Shown here: positions 1 through 10,621 of the stretch, piece after piece | Layout: every line of letters starts with the position of its first letter | How positions within the stretch are numbered: position 1 is the first letter of the stretch | DNA from: Odontocerum albicorne | Lineage: Eukaryota; Arthropoda; Insecta; Trichoptera; Odontoceridae | DNA length: 64,000 nt | Reading direction: 5' to 3' | Assembly: GCA_949825065.1 (NCBI GenBank) | Contig: OX463849.1 | Span: 39,957,852 to 40,021,851, forward strand | Notes under the pieces: model-generated | What the model saw: only the letters and a program-made list of their open reading frames with translations | Told to the model about the DNA's origin: nothing | The model's database searches: none | Made by a program: the position numbers and the translations under genes

Positions 1-114
1 TAAATACCGACGTTTATCAATGAAATTCTTCTTTGCATATTCCGATTTCGACAAGTTTTTATTTATCAACAATCATCCTCATCATCTCTCCTTTAAGGAA
101 CAACCGTTCCTAAA
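1..114 (+). repeat. 3' end of an LTR (partial, cut by window edge)
   Basis: About 110 bases resemble the 3' part of the solo LTR at 9409-9824: both have a poly-T/atttatt stretch, a caacaa run, catcatctct and an AACC(A/G)TTC end followed by TAAA. No internal retroelement coding sequence follows, so this is probably another solo LTR. The exact end is uncertain by a few bases and the start lies outside the window. Confidence 0.5.
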
Positions 115-257
115 AATATATTGAACTGTAGGATAAAGATGGAAATACTAAATAACCACAAAAGTTTACACAAAATGAATTAAATTAATAAAATACTTAA
201 GTATGCGGCACAAGGTATTGAAGCAAAAATGTTACCGACAATGGTAATATTTTTGCT

Positions 258-414
258 TCAATGTCACTTGCCCACTCAGTTTATTTAAAAGAAACTTATG
301 AAAATATAGAATTTGTTCTTAATAAAATAAAATATCAAGAATATTATGGTAAAATTGGAGGCTTAAAAATTTTGAGCATGTTATTAGGGCAACAAAGTGG
401 TTATATTAAAATAC
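258..414 (+). pseudogene. Relic of a repeated arthropod transposon-like ORF
   Basis: A short open frame (visible from about 261) reads SVYLKETYENIEFVLNKI and later SMLLGQQSGYIK. This resembles a protein found in many copies in arthropod genomes, usually with a K-E-(S/T)-Y-E-N block followed by a G-D-L-K-V block and a cysteine motif. The cysteine motif is absent because the frame runs into LINE-like sequence after about 411. Family assignment is from memory of such proteins and is weak. No start or stop is credible, so it is a fragment, not a gene. Confidence 0.3.
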
Positions 415-960
415 CACATACACATCATCCCACCATTTATCTGTCGGGGTAGGCAGGGAGAGGACAAAGTGCTAAATTTTTCTATCTTGGCACACATCTC
501 ACTTTTTCTGCATCCATACACTTTCTCATACGAGACTTTCCTTGTTTATGCTTCCTTATTTCAAAACATTCACTTGATCCTACTATACTTTCTTTGATCT
601 TCTTCCACCACGCCTTCCACTCACATTTGCACTGTATATTTGTTTTATTAGTCTTTCTTAATTCATTCGTTCCACATACCCAAACCATCTCAGAGTGTTC
701 TTCTTCATCTTACTCAACACATCAGTTCACATTTGTCCTTAATCACTTTATTCCGTATCCGTGGTTCATAGTCACCTCACTTATTCTTCGCAGTGCATTT
801 CTCCAGCATTTATTCAGCTTCTTTCAGTCTTTCCACGCCCATGTTATACTCCCATACATCAAACCTGGCACTAATAATATTATTCTGTCTGTTTGTGTAT
901 ATAGTGTCCCATTGACTTCGTTTCCTATCAATACACGCGAGACTTTCCTATCTTAACAAA
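411..960 (-). pseudogene. Non-LTR retrotransposon RT C-terminal relic
   Basis: Read on the minus strand in shifted frames, this gives a YGSITWAWK-like block, an NALRRIS block, a fingerprint like R-W-F-G-x-V-E-R-M-N broken into VWVCGTNELRKT, and KAWWKKIKESIV. These match the order of motifs at the C-terminus of insect endonuclease/reverse-transcriptase LINE proteins (GSxxW, R-R, GHV-R, RGRPxxxW). Several stops and frameshifts are present. The 3' end lies near 411, next to an ACATACAC-rich tract, as at the related copy at 2340-2745. Confidence 0.55.
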
Positions 961-1009
961 CATATTTATACAAATTCTCATATAACATAGCTCCTACGAT
1001 TTATCTTAC

Positions 1010-1150
1010 CTTTCCTTCTTTCAAAATATTCATTTGATCCAAACATACATTCCTTGATCTTCCGCTACCACGCCTTTCACTATATATTTGTTTTATTAGT
1101 CTTTCTTAATTCATTCAATCTACATTCCCAAACTATCTCCGAGTGCTCTC
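1010..1150 (-). pseudogene. Second piece of the same LINE relic
   Basis: About 140 bases repeat 550-705 in the same orientation (tttgttttattagtctttct is shared exactly). It therefore carries the same GHV-ERM/RPRK-like region of the RT tail. It is either a partial tandem duplication or an independent 3' fragment. No open frame survives. Confidence 0.5.
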
Positions 1151-2339
1151 TATTCTCTAATTATAAAGTAAATATACTAAAAGTATGTAGTACAATTTTA
1201 TAGGAAATTGAAGCCCGAAAATTTATTAAGGATGTATTCTACTCTAGAGGCGTGAATTTCGAGCATTTTTTCAGACCTAATAAAAAAAAACTAAAAACAT
1301 TTTTCCTATGCTTTTCTTACAGTTTGTTTGTTGATGATTTGAGAATGTACAGAAAAATTTAAAAAAAAAAATTTAAAATTCAAAATGTTATCAGCTGTTA
1401 TATCTTGTAAAAAAAAAAAGGGGGGTGAGGTGGTCGACATGGTTAAAGCTCTTTCGTAAATTTGAAACAAAAATCATGCACAGTTTACGCACAAATTAAT
1501 CAGCACAAATAACGTCGTTATAGTTGGTACCAAAGAAAAAAAAAATCGTAAAATGATTACTGTCTGAAAAAATTTTTTACCCTTTTTTTTCAAATATTAA
1601 ATTTTTTTAAAAATAGTAGACAAAATACTTTTGAATTTTTCAAGGTAGGGACGATGTAAAAACATTTATTCAAGTTTTATACTAAATTTGAAGGCATTCA
1701 GTTTAATAAAACTTGAGATTTTATGTCGACCAGCTCGAAAAAGTAGTTTCGAGAAAAACGCGTTTAAAGTTTTAAGATTGAGTCATTCCGGTGCGGCGTA
1801 ATTGCTGCCTCATTTATAGCATATAACTTCGTTAATATTCAAAATTTTAAAATTCAATTTTGAGAACATATTCTTAAAGATCTAAACTTTAAAAATATGC
1901 AAAAAATATATTTTAATTTCTAGAGTAGAAAACCCCTTTAAAAAACAAACACACACCTTATGCATTTTCCCTCTCTTTCTCTTTGAATAATGGCCGTGAA
2001 CTCCTATATTGAAGGAGTATACGCCAGTGTCAAGTGATGGCCGTTTCTCTTTAGAGATAATTTTGATGTGAGTGTTAAAACAAATATTTCGATCTTTAAG
2101 TGTAAATCGTGCTGGATTGGAATTCACTTTGTTCGTATAATAGCATGGGTGGCGGTGGGCTCGAACATTTCACTATGATCCATTAACGGGAGAAGAATCA
2201 TACTGAGTGTGTACCATAAATGCTAGTAGTCAGAGGATTTAATTTTTGTCAGTTGGCATAATTGCAAGGCATATTATTTCAAAATATACCAACTTCATGG
2301 TGTTTTCTGTATTGTGCCGTTTTTCAAAATCCATGAATA
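1151..2339. other. No gene seen; A/T-rich spacer
   Basis: Low-complexity A and T runs (for example 1280-1430 and 1520-1620) dominate. There is no open frame with recognisable motifs, no tRNA-like box pair that I trust, and no terminal repeats. Confidence 0.6.
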
Positions 2340-2745
2340 TCATATATATATGTGTATATTACATACACATACATACACCATCATGCCATTTCTCTGCCGT
2401 GGTAGGCAGAGAGGACAGAGTTTCCTATCTCAACACGCATCCTTAGCCTCTTCTACATTCATATACCTTCTCATACGACTATTACGATTTCTCTGACTTT
2501 CCATGTTTCCTTATTTCAGAATAATCATCTCAGCGTGGTCTTCTTCATCTTACTTAACAAATCAGCCTCATGTTCACATTTATTCTTTATTACTAAACTC
2601 TGTATTCTGTCATACATTGTCGCTCCATGTGTTCTTCTCGATACACGCATTTCTACAGCATTTATTTGGCTCCTCTTAGTCTTTTTCCACGTCCACGTTT
2701 CACTCCCATGTATCAAAATCGGCTCCAAAATACTATTGTGAACTT
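2340..2745 (-). pseudogene. Non-LTR retrotransposon RT C-terminal relic
   Basis: The minus strand encodes HGSETWTWKK, SQINAVEMRVSRR and DRIQSLVI, matching the well-known insect LINE block G-S-E-(S/T)-W-T-W-x-K followed by R-I-N-A-V-E-M-R. The 67-residue frame ends in a stop after KMKKTTLR, where the family normally continues with WFGHVERM. The distal end at 2340-2385 is an ATGT-type microsatellite and a copy of the motif also seen at 411-460, which looks like the element's 3' tail. Same family as 411-960. Confidence 0.6.
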
Positions 2746-3655
2746 TAACTTAGTTATAGCATAATTATTAATTATTAATTTTCCAGTTGTAGTTGAGTGT
2801 CACTGTCAGGTTGATGAGAGCGTGCAACGGGGTTTTGTTTTTGTGTAATCAAAAATCGGAAAGAAGTATCGATTTATTTTTCTCATGCTAAATATCCTCA
2901 GTGAGATACAGGCAAAAGCCTAGTTTACTGGGGATACGACAAATGAAAGGCAACAAACCCAGATCCATTAAAATTGTATGTCCAAATCAAATTATCTGTT
3001 GTTTTTCTTAAATTGTGTATATTTCTCGTCATGTGTAATAATAAATAAATAAATTAATTTAAATATGTATTTACAATTTTCATTTGACATTTGAGAAGTG
3101 GCGTGTCGTGATTTTGTTTAGATCCTCATTCTGATTTCTGCGAAAGGATTTTAATGGAGTCGTAATTTAAAAATGTCAGCTTAACAAAAAATGTGAAACC
3201 ACTCGGTAAGTTATAAAAACTGGAAGGTGTAACCAATATAGCGAGAAGTGGTAGGTAATCGAAAAGTTTAAAATTGTATCCTGATCAATATTTTGGCTCC
3301 AAAAAATTCATTGTTCATACATACCAAAATCTAATGAGCTAGGATACTTTTTTTATTATTTAAACTAAAAGGTTAAAGTAATTTAAGTATTTGAGATTAA
3401 TTTATGGTTTTAATTTTGATGAAGGGGCGGACTGACAATAAATACATCCGGGAAATCGGTTGAGACCGACCACTTTTGATGTCAAATACTTCGCGTACCA
3501 AAAGTTTTTTTTAAATTTAAAATTAGAGATTAGTTATTAAATTTCTAATTTTTATTGCATTTTTCACAAGATTTCCATTTCTACATACGATTTGATAGAT
3601 TTTGAAATATAAACATAGAGATACAATTAAATTCTATATAAAAAGATACTTTTGA
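2746..3655. other. No gene seen
   Basis: AT-rich sequence without credible coding. A short motif near 3426 (ggcggactgacaat) recurs at 32288, so part of this may be an unclassified dispersed repeat. Confidence 0.5.
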
Positions 3656-3659
3656 TATT

Positions 3660-3905
3660 CCTACTGACCTATTTCAGCCACTATCAGCCTGTCGCGTACA
3701 TTCTATTGAGAACGAACCAGTCTGCAGTGAACTGCAGAACACGATCCCCGTGCATTCTCAAGTCTGGATACACGTCGTTCTTCTGCTTCCTCGACATTTT
3801 GATGAACTAAAGCAGATCGATTGCACTGAAAAAGAAGAAAGAAAGTTATAGCAAAAACATATAAAATTGTGAAACTTTAAAAATGAGTGAAATTGTGAAA
3901 CATTA
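3660..3905 (-). mobile_element. Helitron-related internal fragment
   Basis: On the minus strand this matches 23560-23760 of the Helitron-like element: the ctttcttctttttcagtgca block, the ATG-TCG-AGG-AAG-CAG start and the repeated arginine-rich reading frame. It is diverged and cut off before any CTAG end. The similarity is direct sequence identity within this window; Helitron identity is inherited from the copy that carries terminal signals. Confidence 0.5.
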
Positions 3906-4212
3906 AATTATGAGACAATGAAATTCGTCCTGAGGTCATATCAACCTGCACCTTTCCGTTCCCAATTTCCAGCAATTGATGTGAGAATATCTCAGCTCAT
4001 CGATCGCTTTGCAGCTGGACACGCATTTGTCAAATATTTGTCCAATTGGAGTATTGTTAAGGAAATACAGAGATAATTGGAACTAATTAAATGCTAAGCA
4101 AAGAGAGAGATTATTGGAATTAATTAAATGTTAAGGAAAGACATTGCAAGCATTGCAAACTACGCACGAATTTAATTTGGATGTGACATGTTTGGACGCG
4201 TCATTATTGAAC

Positions 4213-4262
4213 AATAAATATCGATTCTAATAAATAGCAAGTTATTTAGGTAAATACATTAC
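4213..4262 (-). repeat. Fragment of the 215-bp TIR MITE
   Basis: About 50 bases are the reverse complement of the core of the MITE at 59918-60132 (gtatttacctaaataacttg is shared exactly). No terminal inverted repeat is left here. Confidence 0.55.
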
Positions 4263-4640
4263 AAAAAATGCGTTTGTCATCATGAACGATTTGAGATGTC
4301 ATTGCTTTATGGAATTTCGTTATCGGATACATTTTAACTTGGAAAAATACCTCTCGAAGGATACCTGTGTTAACGAAAGAGTTAACAATTATGTGTAAGC
4401 CATAAATTTGTGATTATATGCCAATGAATGCAAGTTACACTTCTACAGAGCGTAGAAACAATATTCTGTGCAGTTTTTACATTATTGTAGCCTAGTTTAA
4501 TTAATTACATTATTCCATCCCAGTTTAATTAATTAATGTGGATTTCATCATTAAGTGTACAGATAAAGAGTTCCCTCAATAAATAACTGAGATTAAAATT
4601 GGATTTTTTATGGAAATTTAAGTATTATTTGACGTTCTTC

Positions 4641-4740
4641 AGTGCCTTTATTACTCAATTCTATCAGTGCCTTTATTACTCAATTCTATCAGTGCCTTTA
4701 CTACTCAATTCTATCAGTGCCTTTATTACTCAATTCTGCT
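4641..4740. repeat. Tandem repeat, 25-bp unit x 4
   Basis: The unit agtgcctttattactcaatt plus ctatc repeats four times with one substitution. No flanking element is apparent. Confidence 0.9.
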
Positions 4741-4999
4741 CTTTGAACACATACGTCGGCAAATCTTTTTAATTTTCTTTACAAACTAAATTTGGTTAAT
4801 ACCTCTATATTCATTTATCATAAAGGGGAAAAATGGTATGAGTTATTTGGGTATAAAGTCATTTCGCTGATCTTTTTTTGTAATTTCCGCCGGTGTGATA
4901 TTACGGGAACAGTAGATAAACAAACGATCACTAGCGTTTTCGTGATCTTTTCTTGCCTGTGGAGGGTTGAACAAATTATGTCTTCTATTTTATATACAT

Positions 5000-5400
5000 T
5001 TTTGTTTACTTTGAAACTGTACACTGGATATTTATGTCCATTTGTATTTCCACCCGCTGATAAATTTCCAGTTGATCATAATATGAAGTGTCTTTTATGT
5101 TATTTACGTTTTGTTTACTTTGAAACTGTACACTGGATATTTGTGTCCATTTGTATAATATTTCGACCCACTGAGAAATTTCCGGTTGATCATAATATGA
5201 AGTGTCTTTTATGTTATTTACGTTTTGTTTAATTTGAAATTATATGCTGAATATTTTAGCCTATTTGCACACTGGCTCACTGGGAAACTCCCGATTGATC
5301 AAATGAAGTGTCTTTTGTTTTATTTAATTTAAACCTGTACACTGAATATTTCGCCCCATTCACACATCGACCCATCAGGAAATTCCCGGTTGTTCAAGTG
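5000..5400. repeat. Degenerate tandem repeat, ~110-bp unit x ~4
   Basis: Successive units begin tttgtttactttgaaactgt at 5001 and 5110 (109-bp spacing) and decay in units three and four. An ORF running over the first units (4792-5232) is only the repeat read in frame. The later units contain a gaaattcccggttg-like motif that also appears in the 225-bp repeats at 32611-34190. Confidence 0.75.
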
Positions 5401-5426
5401 AGTTCTTCGAACCGAGTTCTTCAATA

Positions 5427-5640
5427 ATCAATCGATCATTTCATCTGGCAGTCCATGGAGTGCGCAAGAGCCGCCTCGAGACATAACTTACGAGTATTTG
5501 TCTATCTCGTGTCTTGGGTGTCCATGTATTCGTCTGCACCATTTAATCTGTCAGTCCGTGGAGTGCGCAAGAGCCGTCTCGAGACATAACTTATGTGTCT
5601 ATCTCGTGTCTTGGGTGTCCATGTATTCGTATGCACCATA
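5427..5640. repeat. Two-unit tandem duplication, ~107 bp
   Basis: Two copies share gtgcgcaagagccg, tctcgagacataactta and tcgtgtcttgggtgtccatg. The first copy carries a 6-bp insertion relative to the second, CGAGTA after TTA at 5489-5496; see the footprint finding. Confidence 0.85.
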
Positions 5641-5667
5641 TAAAAATGAGAAAACAAAGGTTTAACT

Positions 5668-6233
5668 CATAGGTTCTCAACCTTATTTTGCCACCGCCCA
5701 CTTTGAGAATATTTTTTTTTCTAAAGCCCCAATTTTTTTTACTTGCGAATCTGAAACAGCTATTGCCACGATTATTATTTAAACGTGTTATATTATATAC
5801 TATAGTCGTAAGATAGGATATGGTATGGCCCTAGCCTATTTCTGAGTTTAAAGAAGACTGTTTCAATGAGAACAATTAAAACACAAGCATACTTAATTAT
5901 ATTGAAAAGTATTTTTATTAACATTCAAAAGACATAGAATTTATAACTTATCTAATGAGAAGGTTGAATTTGATGCATTTGTGAATTTTTGCACACGTGA
6001 TAAAAATGATTAAAATACATACAATAACAAAAATTGCCCAATATTAAAGTTTACTTTAGTTAGTACGCGACTAGCGTGTTTTTTTTTGTCTTTTTTAGAC
6101 TATATTTTTTTAATCTGCCCACGCCCCTCCGTGCCATCTCAACGTCCCCTAATTTTCTCTGGGTCTTCTACTGCCCCCCTGAAAGTCTCAAACGCCCAAA
6201 GGGGGGCGTTATCGCCCACGTTGAGAACCTATG
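5668..6233. mobile_element. Non-autonomous hAT-type MITE (566 bp)
   Basis: The ends are inverted repeats, CATAGGTTCTCAAC at 5668 and GTTGAGAACCTATG ending at 6233. They are flanked by a perfect 8-bp duplication GTTTAACT (5660-5667 and 6234-6241). An 8-bp duplication and this kind of TIR are typical of hAT elements. There is no transposase; the interior is AT-rich with a C-rich stretch next to the right end. Two short ORFs in the right part are not supported as genes. Confidence 0.85.
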
Positions 6234-6360
6234 GTTTAACTCAATCGAGCCATGGTTTTTGTAAAAAATATATAAATGATATAGTCCTGTATCAAAATTT
6301 TATATTTCCGTAATGACATTTTGTTTTAATCAATTCATAAAATACTTACGTATATAAATA

Positions 6361-6712
6361 CAGGACCGGCTTGAGGCACGTGCAAAGCGTGCAACTTCAC
6401 ATAGCCCCGCGTTTAGCGAGTTTAGCGCTCATAACAAAAAATGGAATTTTGCTAATTTATTCGGTCCCAACCTATTGAAAATAGGAGGCGTCTAACTCAT
6501 TTTATTTGTATATTTAGAAATTTGACTGATCTGTTGCATTCACTGCAATAATTTTGTGAAGTAAATTAGTAAATTTAAATAGTTCATTTATGGGTGAAAA
6601 TATTTGTGCAATACTTACCCTGTTTTCACCCTTATGCAGACGTAGGTATAAATAAATAAGAAGGCCTCTTGCCCAAACTTTGCACTCAACCCCGCAATTT
6701 TCCAAGCCGGTC
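6361..6712. mobile_element. Possible hAT-type MITE
   Basis: The left end CAGGACCGGCTTGAGG and the right end, whose complement is CATGACCGGCTTGG, are similar inverted termini. Both are followed inwards by a gtgcaaag/tgcaaag block. No matching 8-bp duplication is visible, so the boundaries and class are tentative. Confidence 0.4.
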
Positions 6713-7235
6713 ATGCATAGAAGTCTTGGAAAATGAACATGTAATTTAATTTATTGCAAATCTATTTACGTATTATTCATTGAGTCATACATTTCGCTAT
6801 CGCTAAATATAAATGAATGCCCTATGGGAGTTGGAAATCACAAGAATTGTTCGTATTTATCAATATACGGGCAGTTAGTCACGTCATCATTATTCCTGCA
6901 ATATTGCATTCGACGGATAAACCAAGAATTATTAATAAATATTTTATTTATAATATTACAAGGAAAAAATAAAACAAAAGACGATTTTTATTATTTTTAG
7001 ATTAATTTCGTTCTAAATTTAGCCCATGGTCGGATTTGATCGCAACTAATCGAGTCATGGTTTACCACGAGCTTGATTTAACGAACTTGACAACGATAAA
7101 CCAATAGTGAAAAACTCTGCAGGCAGACATCTAAAAAAAATTACTTCACAAGCTGTCAAAATTGATCTAAGCCCTGTCAAACTAGTCTTCACGTGAGCAG
7201 CTCGTGGTACGATGGCGGTCAAGATGAAAACCAGC
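6713..7235. other. No gene seen
   Basis: AT-rich up to about 7050, then an unremarkable stretch before the SINE head. The short minus-strand ORF at 7055-7264 overlaps the SINE and shows no motif. Confidence 0.5.
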
Positions 7236-7237
7236 CT

Positions 7238-7440
7238 ACGTTTGTGCCCTGGTTGGTAAGACACCTGTCTTCCTACCCGGGGTCATAGGTTTGATTCCGT
7301 ACCATTTTTTTGTAGAGTGTAAGTCTGGTTTTAACTTCAGGCCTCTTAAACATCTTTCTGGTGAGTCGTAAGAGATTACCGCATGTTAATAAACCCCCCA
7401 GGTTGTACTATATACAACGAAAGTTTAATACAATAAAATA
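7238..7440 (+). repeat. tRNA-derived SINE, copy 1
   Basis: The head has a tRNA A-box-like CCTGGTTGGTAAGAC and a B-box-like GGTTTGATTCC about 45 bases later. The body ends with aggttgtactatatacaacg and gtttaatacaataaaa. The same body and tail appear in reverse at 13900-14046 and, diverged, at 46552-46905. The acceptor-stem halves do not pair, so this is a SINE head and not a tRNA gene. Confidence 0.75.
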
Positions 7441-7533
7441 TACTATATACGGACAGTATTATACAAAAATTATCCAATTCACATTTTCTTGATTTAAGAT
7501 ACTTGATAAAATATATCTCAGCTTTGTAACATA

Positions 7534-8256
7534 CTACCTTGATCAAAAATTTTTAGGACCGGCCACCGTGTGGCGCTGTCCGTCACCCGATTGGAATTCC
7601 TATCCCGCAGACCTTGGAAATATTGGAGAAGTGTTTTTCGGTGGCACGAACGCTTCAGAAGTGGTCGTGAGTCGGTCGAGGATGACGAACGCAGTGGCAG
7701 TCGAAAACCGATGAAAACATCGATAAAATCAAAGAAATGTTGGCCGAAAACCGCAAATTGACCATCAGAGAGCTGGCAGAGAACTTGAACATCGTTTATG
7801 GATCCACTCAAGACATTTTGATTAGTAATTTGCGCCTCAGACGTGTCGCTGTAAAACTGGTGCCCAAAGACCTCAATTTCATGCAAAAAAAGGACCGCGT
7901 TGAAATAGCGAAATACATGATTTCCATGAGTTTTTGACTAAAAACAACACGACTACTATCCAGCAGCCTTCGAATTCACCTGATCTGGCTCCCTGCGACT
8001 TTTTCCTGTTCAACCGACTTAAAAAACTGCTTCGCGGAACGCGTTACAGCACCCGAGAGGATGTCATGAAAAAATCGAGGATGGCTCTGATGGACATACC
8101 GAAAATTGAGTACCAGCGGTGTTTCGAGGATTGGATTGGGCGTAAGTGCGTTGCAGTCGATGGGGAGTACTTTGAAGGGGACCATATCGATTTTGATTAA
8201 TAAACTTGTATTTTCGATTTCATGAATAAAGTCCTAAAACTTTTTGATCAAGGGAG
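7534..8256 (+). mobile_element. Internally deleted mariner (family A, copy 1)
   Basis: The ends are CTACCTTGATCAAAAA and, inverted, CTCCCTTGATCAAAAA, each next to TA (7532-7533 and 8257-8258). The 5' half encodes a mariner HTH region (WHERFRSGRESVEDDERS, KLTIRELAENLNIVYGS, LVPKDLNFMQKKDR). The 3' half encodes NSPDLAPCDFFLFNRLKK and EYFEGDHIDFD. The region with the first two catalytic aspartates is missing; the halves join at about 7925-7935 out of frame. A base loss near 7700 also shifts the N-terminal frame. It could only move with help from an autonomous relative. Confidence 0.9.
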
Positions 8257-8534
8257 TATGTATGTAAGATGTAATTCAACAATAAAACGCCCAATTGACA
8301 GGTCTGATATTTGTATGACATATGTTACATGCATAATTGATGTATACTTTTTTGATATTTTAAACAAATAAAAAATGTATTTTGTTGATTGGATCTTTTT
8401 ATCATTATTATGTCAACATAAAATATATCGTCAATGTACATACGTTATTTAACATAGAACTGTATGAAATAGATAGATACATGAACCATGAGAAAGAAGG
8501 AAAAAAATATAATACTTATAGATATCGTCGAGAT

Positions 8535-8640
8535 GTAATGTTGGAGACGGGTTGGACCGCAAGGCGCACCAACTACTCTATCATTCAAGAATTATTGATA
8601 GCCGAAAGGTTTTCGACTACACACAGGAAAAATTGGTAAT
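8535..8640 (+). pseudogene. Short LINE RT C-terminal relic
   Basis: The frame reads DVMLETGWTARRTNYSIIQELL, resembling the LINE tail block R-R-T-N-x-S-I-L-x-E-L that is also seen at 21228. Nothing else of the element is recognisable, so confidence is low. Confidence 0.35.
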
Positions 8641-8716
8641 CACAGGTACAGTTGAGGAAAACTGGTAATCACAGGTACAGTTGAGGAAAACTGGTAATCA
8701 CAGGTACTATATAGTT
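8633..8716. repeat. Tandem repeat, 29-bp unit x ~3
   Basis: The unit ggtaatcacaggtacagttg plus aggaaaact repeats almost exactly three times at the edge of the LINE relic. The third copy has a small insertion (actatat). Confidence 0.85.
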
Positions 8717-8719
8717 GAG

Positions 8720-9330
8720 GAAAAACGGACAAGCGGAACGTCTCCTACAAGATGGACGAACAAAATAAAGAAGTTAACAGGTTCCTTTTTAAATGCTACA
8801 TTCAACATCATCCAGAACTGGGAAGGATAAGACAAATGATTCACCAAGTTCCAGACAAAGCAGAGGATCATGACGCTCAGCATTGAGCGCGTGGTGATGA
8901 AGATAAAGATCCATAAAAACAGTAAAAACATACTATATATCCCTGGCCGGCCGGTCTCTGCATGCGCAAAACTCCCGAAAATTGTGGTATCTCGCGAGGT
9001 ATATTGCGTTTTCTTTAGAGCTGCCTTTAGATCGACAATTGGCCTAAGCATGCCTGCTTACGGTTTATTCAATCGCATGGTAAACCTCAACATATACGAA
9101 TTGGAGGTGTGAACATATTGAAGAGTGTGACCGGGAGACAGAATTGTCTTCATCTCCTTAATCAAATCTTCGTGTTTAAAAACACGCTGACGTTAATCTA
9201 GCCTTCGAGTTTGAACGCAATTCAACCGCACGTGAAGAAACAACAATTATCGCACACGTCTAACACGCGAGGATTGTTACTAGATACATTTTTTAACTAG
9301 ACTGGTGCATTTTTTATTTTCTCGGGTATT
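8720..9330. other. No gene seen
   Basis: Mixed-composition sequence with CG-containing stretches at 8945-9060. Overlapping ORFs on both strands (8707-9051 and 8870-9112) show no recognisable motif and are treated as chance. Confidence 0.45.
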
Positions 9331-9333
9331 ATT

Positions 9334-9395
9334 GGGAATTGAACTCCTATAATGAAAGTCAAACGTCTTACAACTAGGCCACGGAGCTGGTACTA
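9334..9395 (-). repeat. tRNA-like SINE head
   Basis: On the minus strand, CTCCGTGGCCTAGTTGTAAG is followed by GGAGTTCAATTCCC, an A-box/B-box arrangement. It resembles the head at 46552 (CTCCGTGGTCTAGTTGGTAAG). The stems do not close into a cloverleaf. Its body, expected at lower coordinates, is not recognisable. Confidence 0.5.
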
Positions 9396-9408
9396 TAGGG
9401 CATGGTTA

Positions 9409-9824
9409 TGTAGGGATCCACGGTCGTCGCTGAATATTGTCGCATACATACGGTCAATGACCGATGAAACGACCTTCGGATTCCTCGATAAATTATAGTA
9501 AACAGTCCAAAGGTCACATGCCAACCATTGACGCCGGCCGAGCATCGCGCCGCATTCCATACTAGAGAGAGAACGCACCACGCTGTCTCGCCAGTTTCGT
9601 AAATAAAATATCACCCACATACGACAATAAACCATTTCTGCATTCACAGAAGCGAGACAGAAGCATATCGCGAGTGCACTCTCGTGCACATTCCAAAAAC
9701 ATATAAATACCTACGTTACTATAAAAATAAACACTCACTCTCTTTCCGCATTGCGATCTAACGTGTTTTTATTTATTTACCAACAACTATCATCATCTCT
9801 TCCAATAAGAACCATTCTGCTAAA
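9409..9824 (+). mobile_element. Solo LTR
   Basis: It starts TGTAGGGATCC, similar to the reverse-strand start TGTAGGGTACC of the LTR at 12127-12548. The two share TGTC..ACATAC, GGTCAA(T/C)GACCGATGAA, the tgtctcgcc block and a late AATAAA region. The flanks carry a 4-bp direct repeat GTTA (9405-9408 and 9825-9828). No second LTR or pol follows, so it is a recombination remnant. The 4-bp duplication fits a Gypsy-like element, but without coding sequence the superfamily is an inference. Confidence 0.7.
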
Positions 9825-9828
9825 GTTA

Positions 9829-10275
9829 CAAGAATTTCGATCATAATAGATTTTTAGGTTGCTTGCTTACAGTTTTTGACAATTGATTAATCCTTGTGAA
9901 TATCATGTACTCGTAGTTTGAACGCGGTGAAGTGTAAAGGTTAAAAGTTGCAAATTAACAATACTACATAAAACTACTAGTGCCGTATGATATAGAGTCG
10001 TTGACCGTGACTCCAATTACAACTTCGTGTCCTATAGTTTGATAAGCTCTTGCGGTTTATAAGAAGTCCCCGACTAAGAGATATGTCAAATACTCAAATA
10101 CGATGAAGCTGTATAGAGATGCGTTTCATGTCCGAACAACTTGAAACAGGATAATTAGCAATATACTCGTAGTCTAAACACTTTGATGTCGTCACTAAGT
10201 CCGTCCAGAAAACGACTATTGGGGGTGTGTTTACACATCTGCCGAGGCTGGGAGTATAGGGTAAAACGAGGTATA
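9829..10275. other. No gene seen
   Basis: Ordinary AT-rich spacer. It contains two of the TACTCGTA octamers (9908-9915 and 10164-10171). Confidence 0.5.
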
Positions 10276-10621
10276 GGATAGAACAGGGGTTCCCAACCTT
10301 TTTGTACTCTAGAGCACATTCTAAAATATCGGTAGGGTGGCGGGCACCACCTATTTTTAATCGACAAACTCCTTCCATAACTTCTCATTTTCCCATCATT
10401 TATTTTCTTATATTCATAATTTATTAATAAATAATAAACAAAAATGTTTCAAAATAATAAAATTATTATTCAAATTGCATACACACAGAGAAATGTATTT
10501 ACAGAACGTAAACAAAGTAAACAAAAAACACAAATACAAAGAAAACATTTTATAAAAAAATATAATATCAATATGTCAATGTGATCTTTGGCATTGCATA
10601 TAATTGGCCAGTGTCTCATAA

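Noticed and set aside
4792..5232. 146-codon ORF as a gene
   Set aside because: The frame is created by two copies of a 109-bp tandem repeat; the protein repeats itself and has no domain.
7238..7310. A tRNA gene on the plus strand
   Set aside because: A- and B-box-like motifs are present but acceptor and anticodon stems do not pair, and the same head with the same body occurs at 13900 and 46552. It is a SINE. The same applies to 9334-9395, 46552-46622 and 54864-54915.
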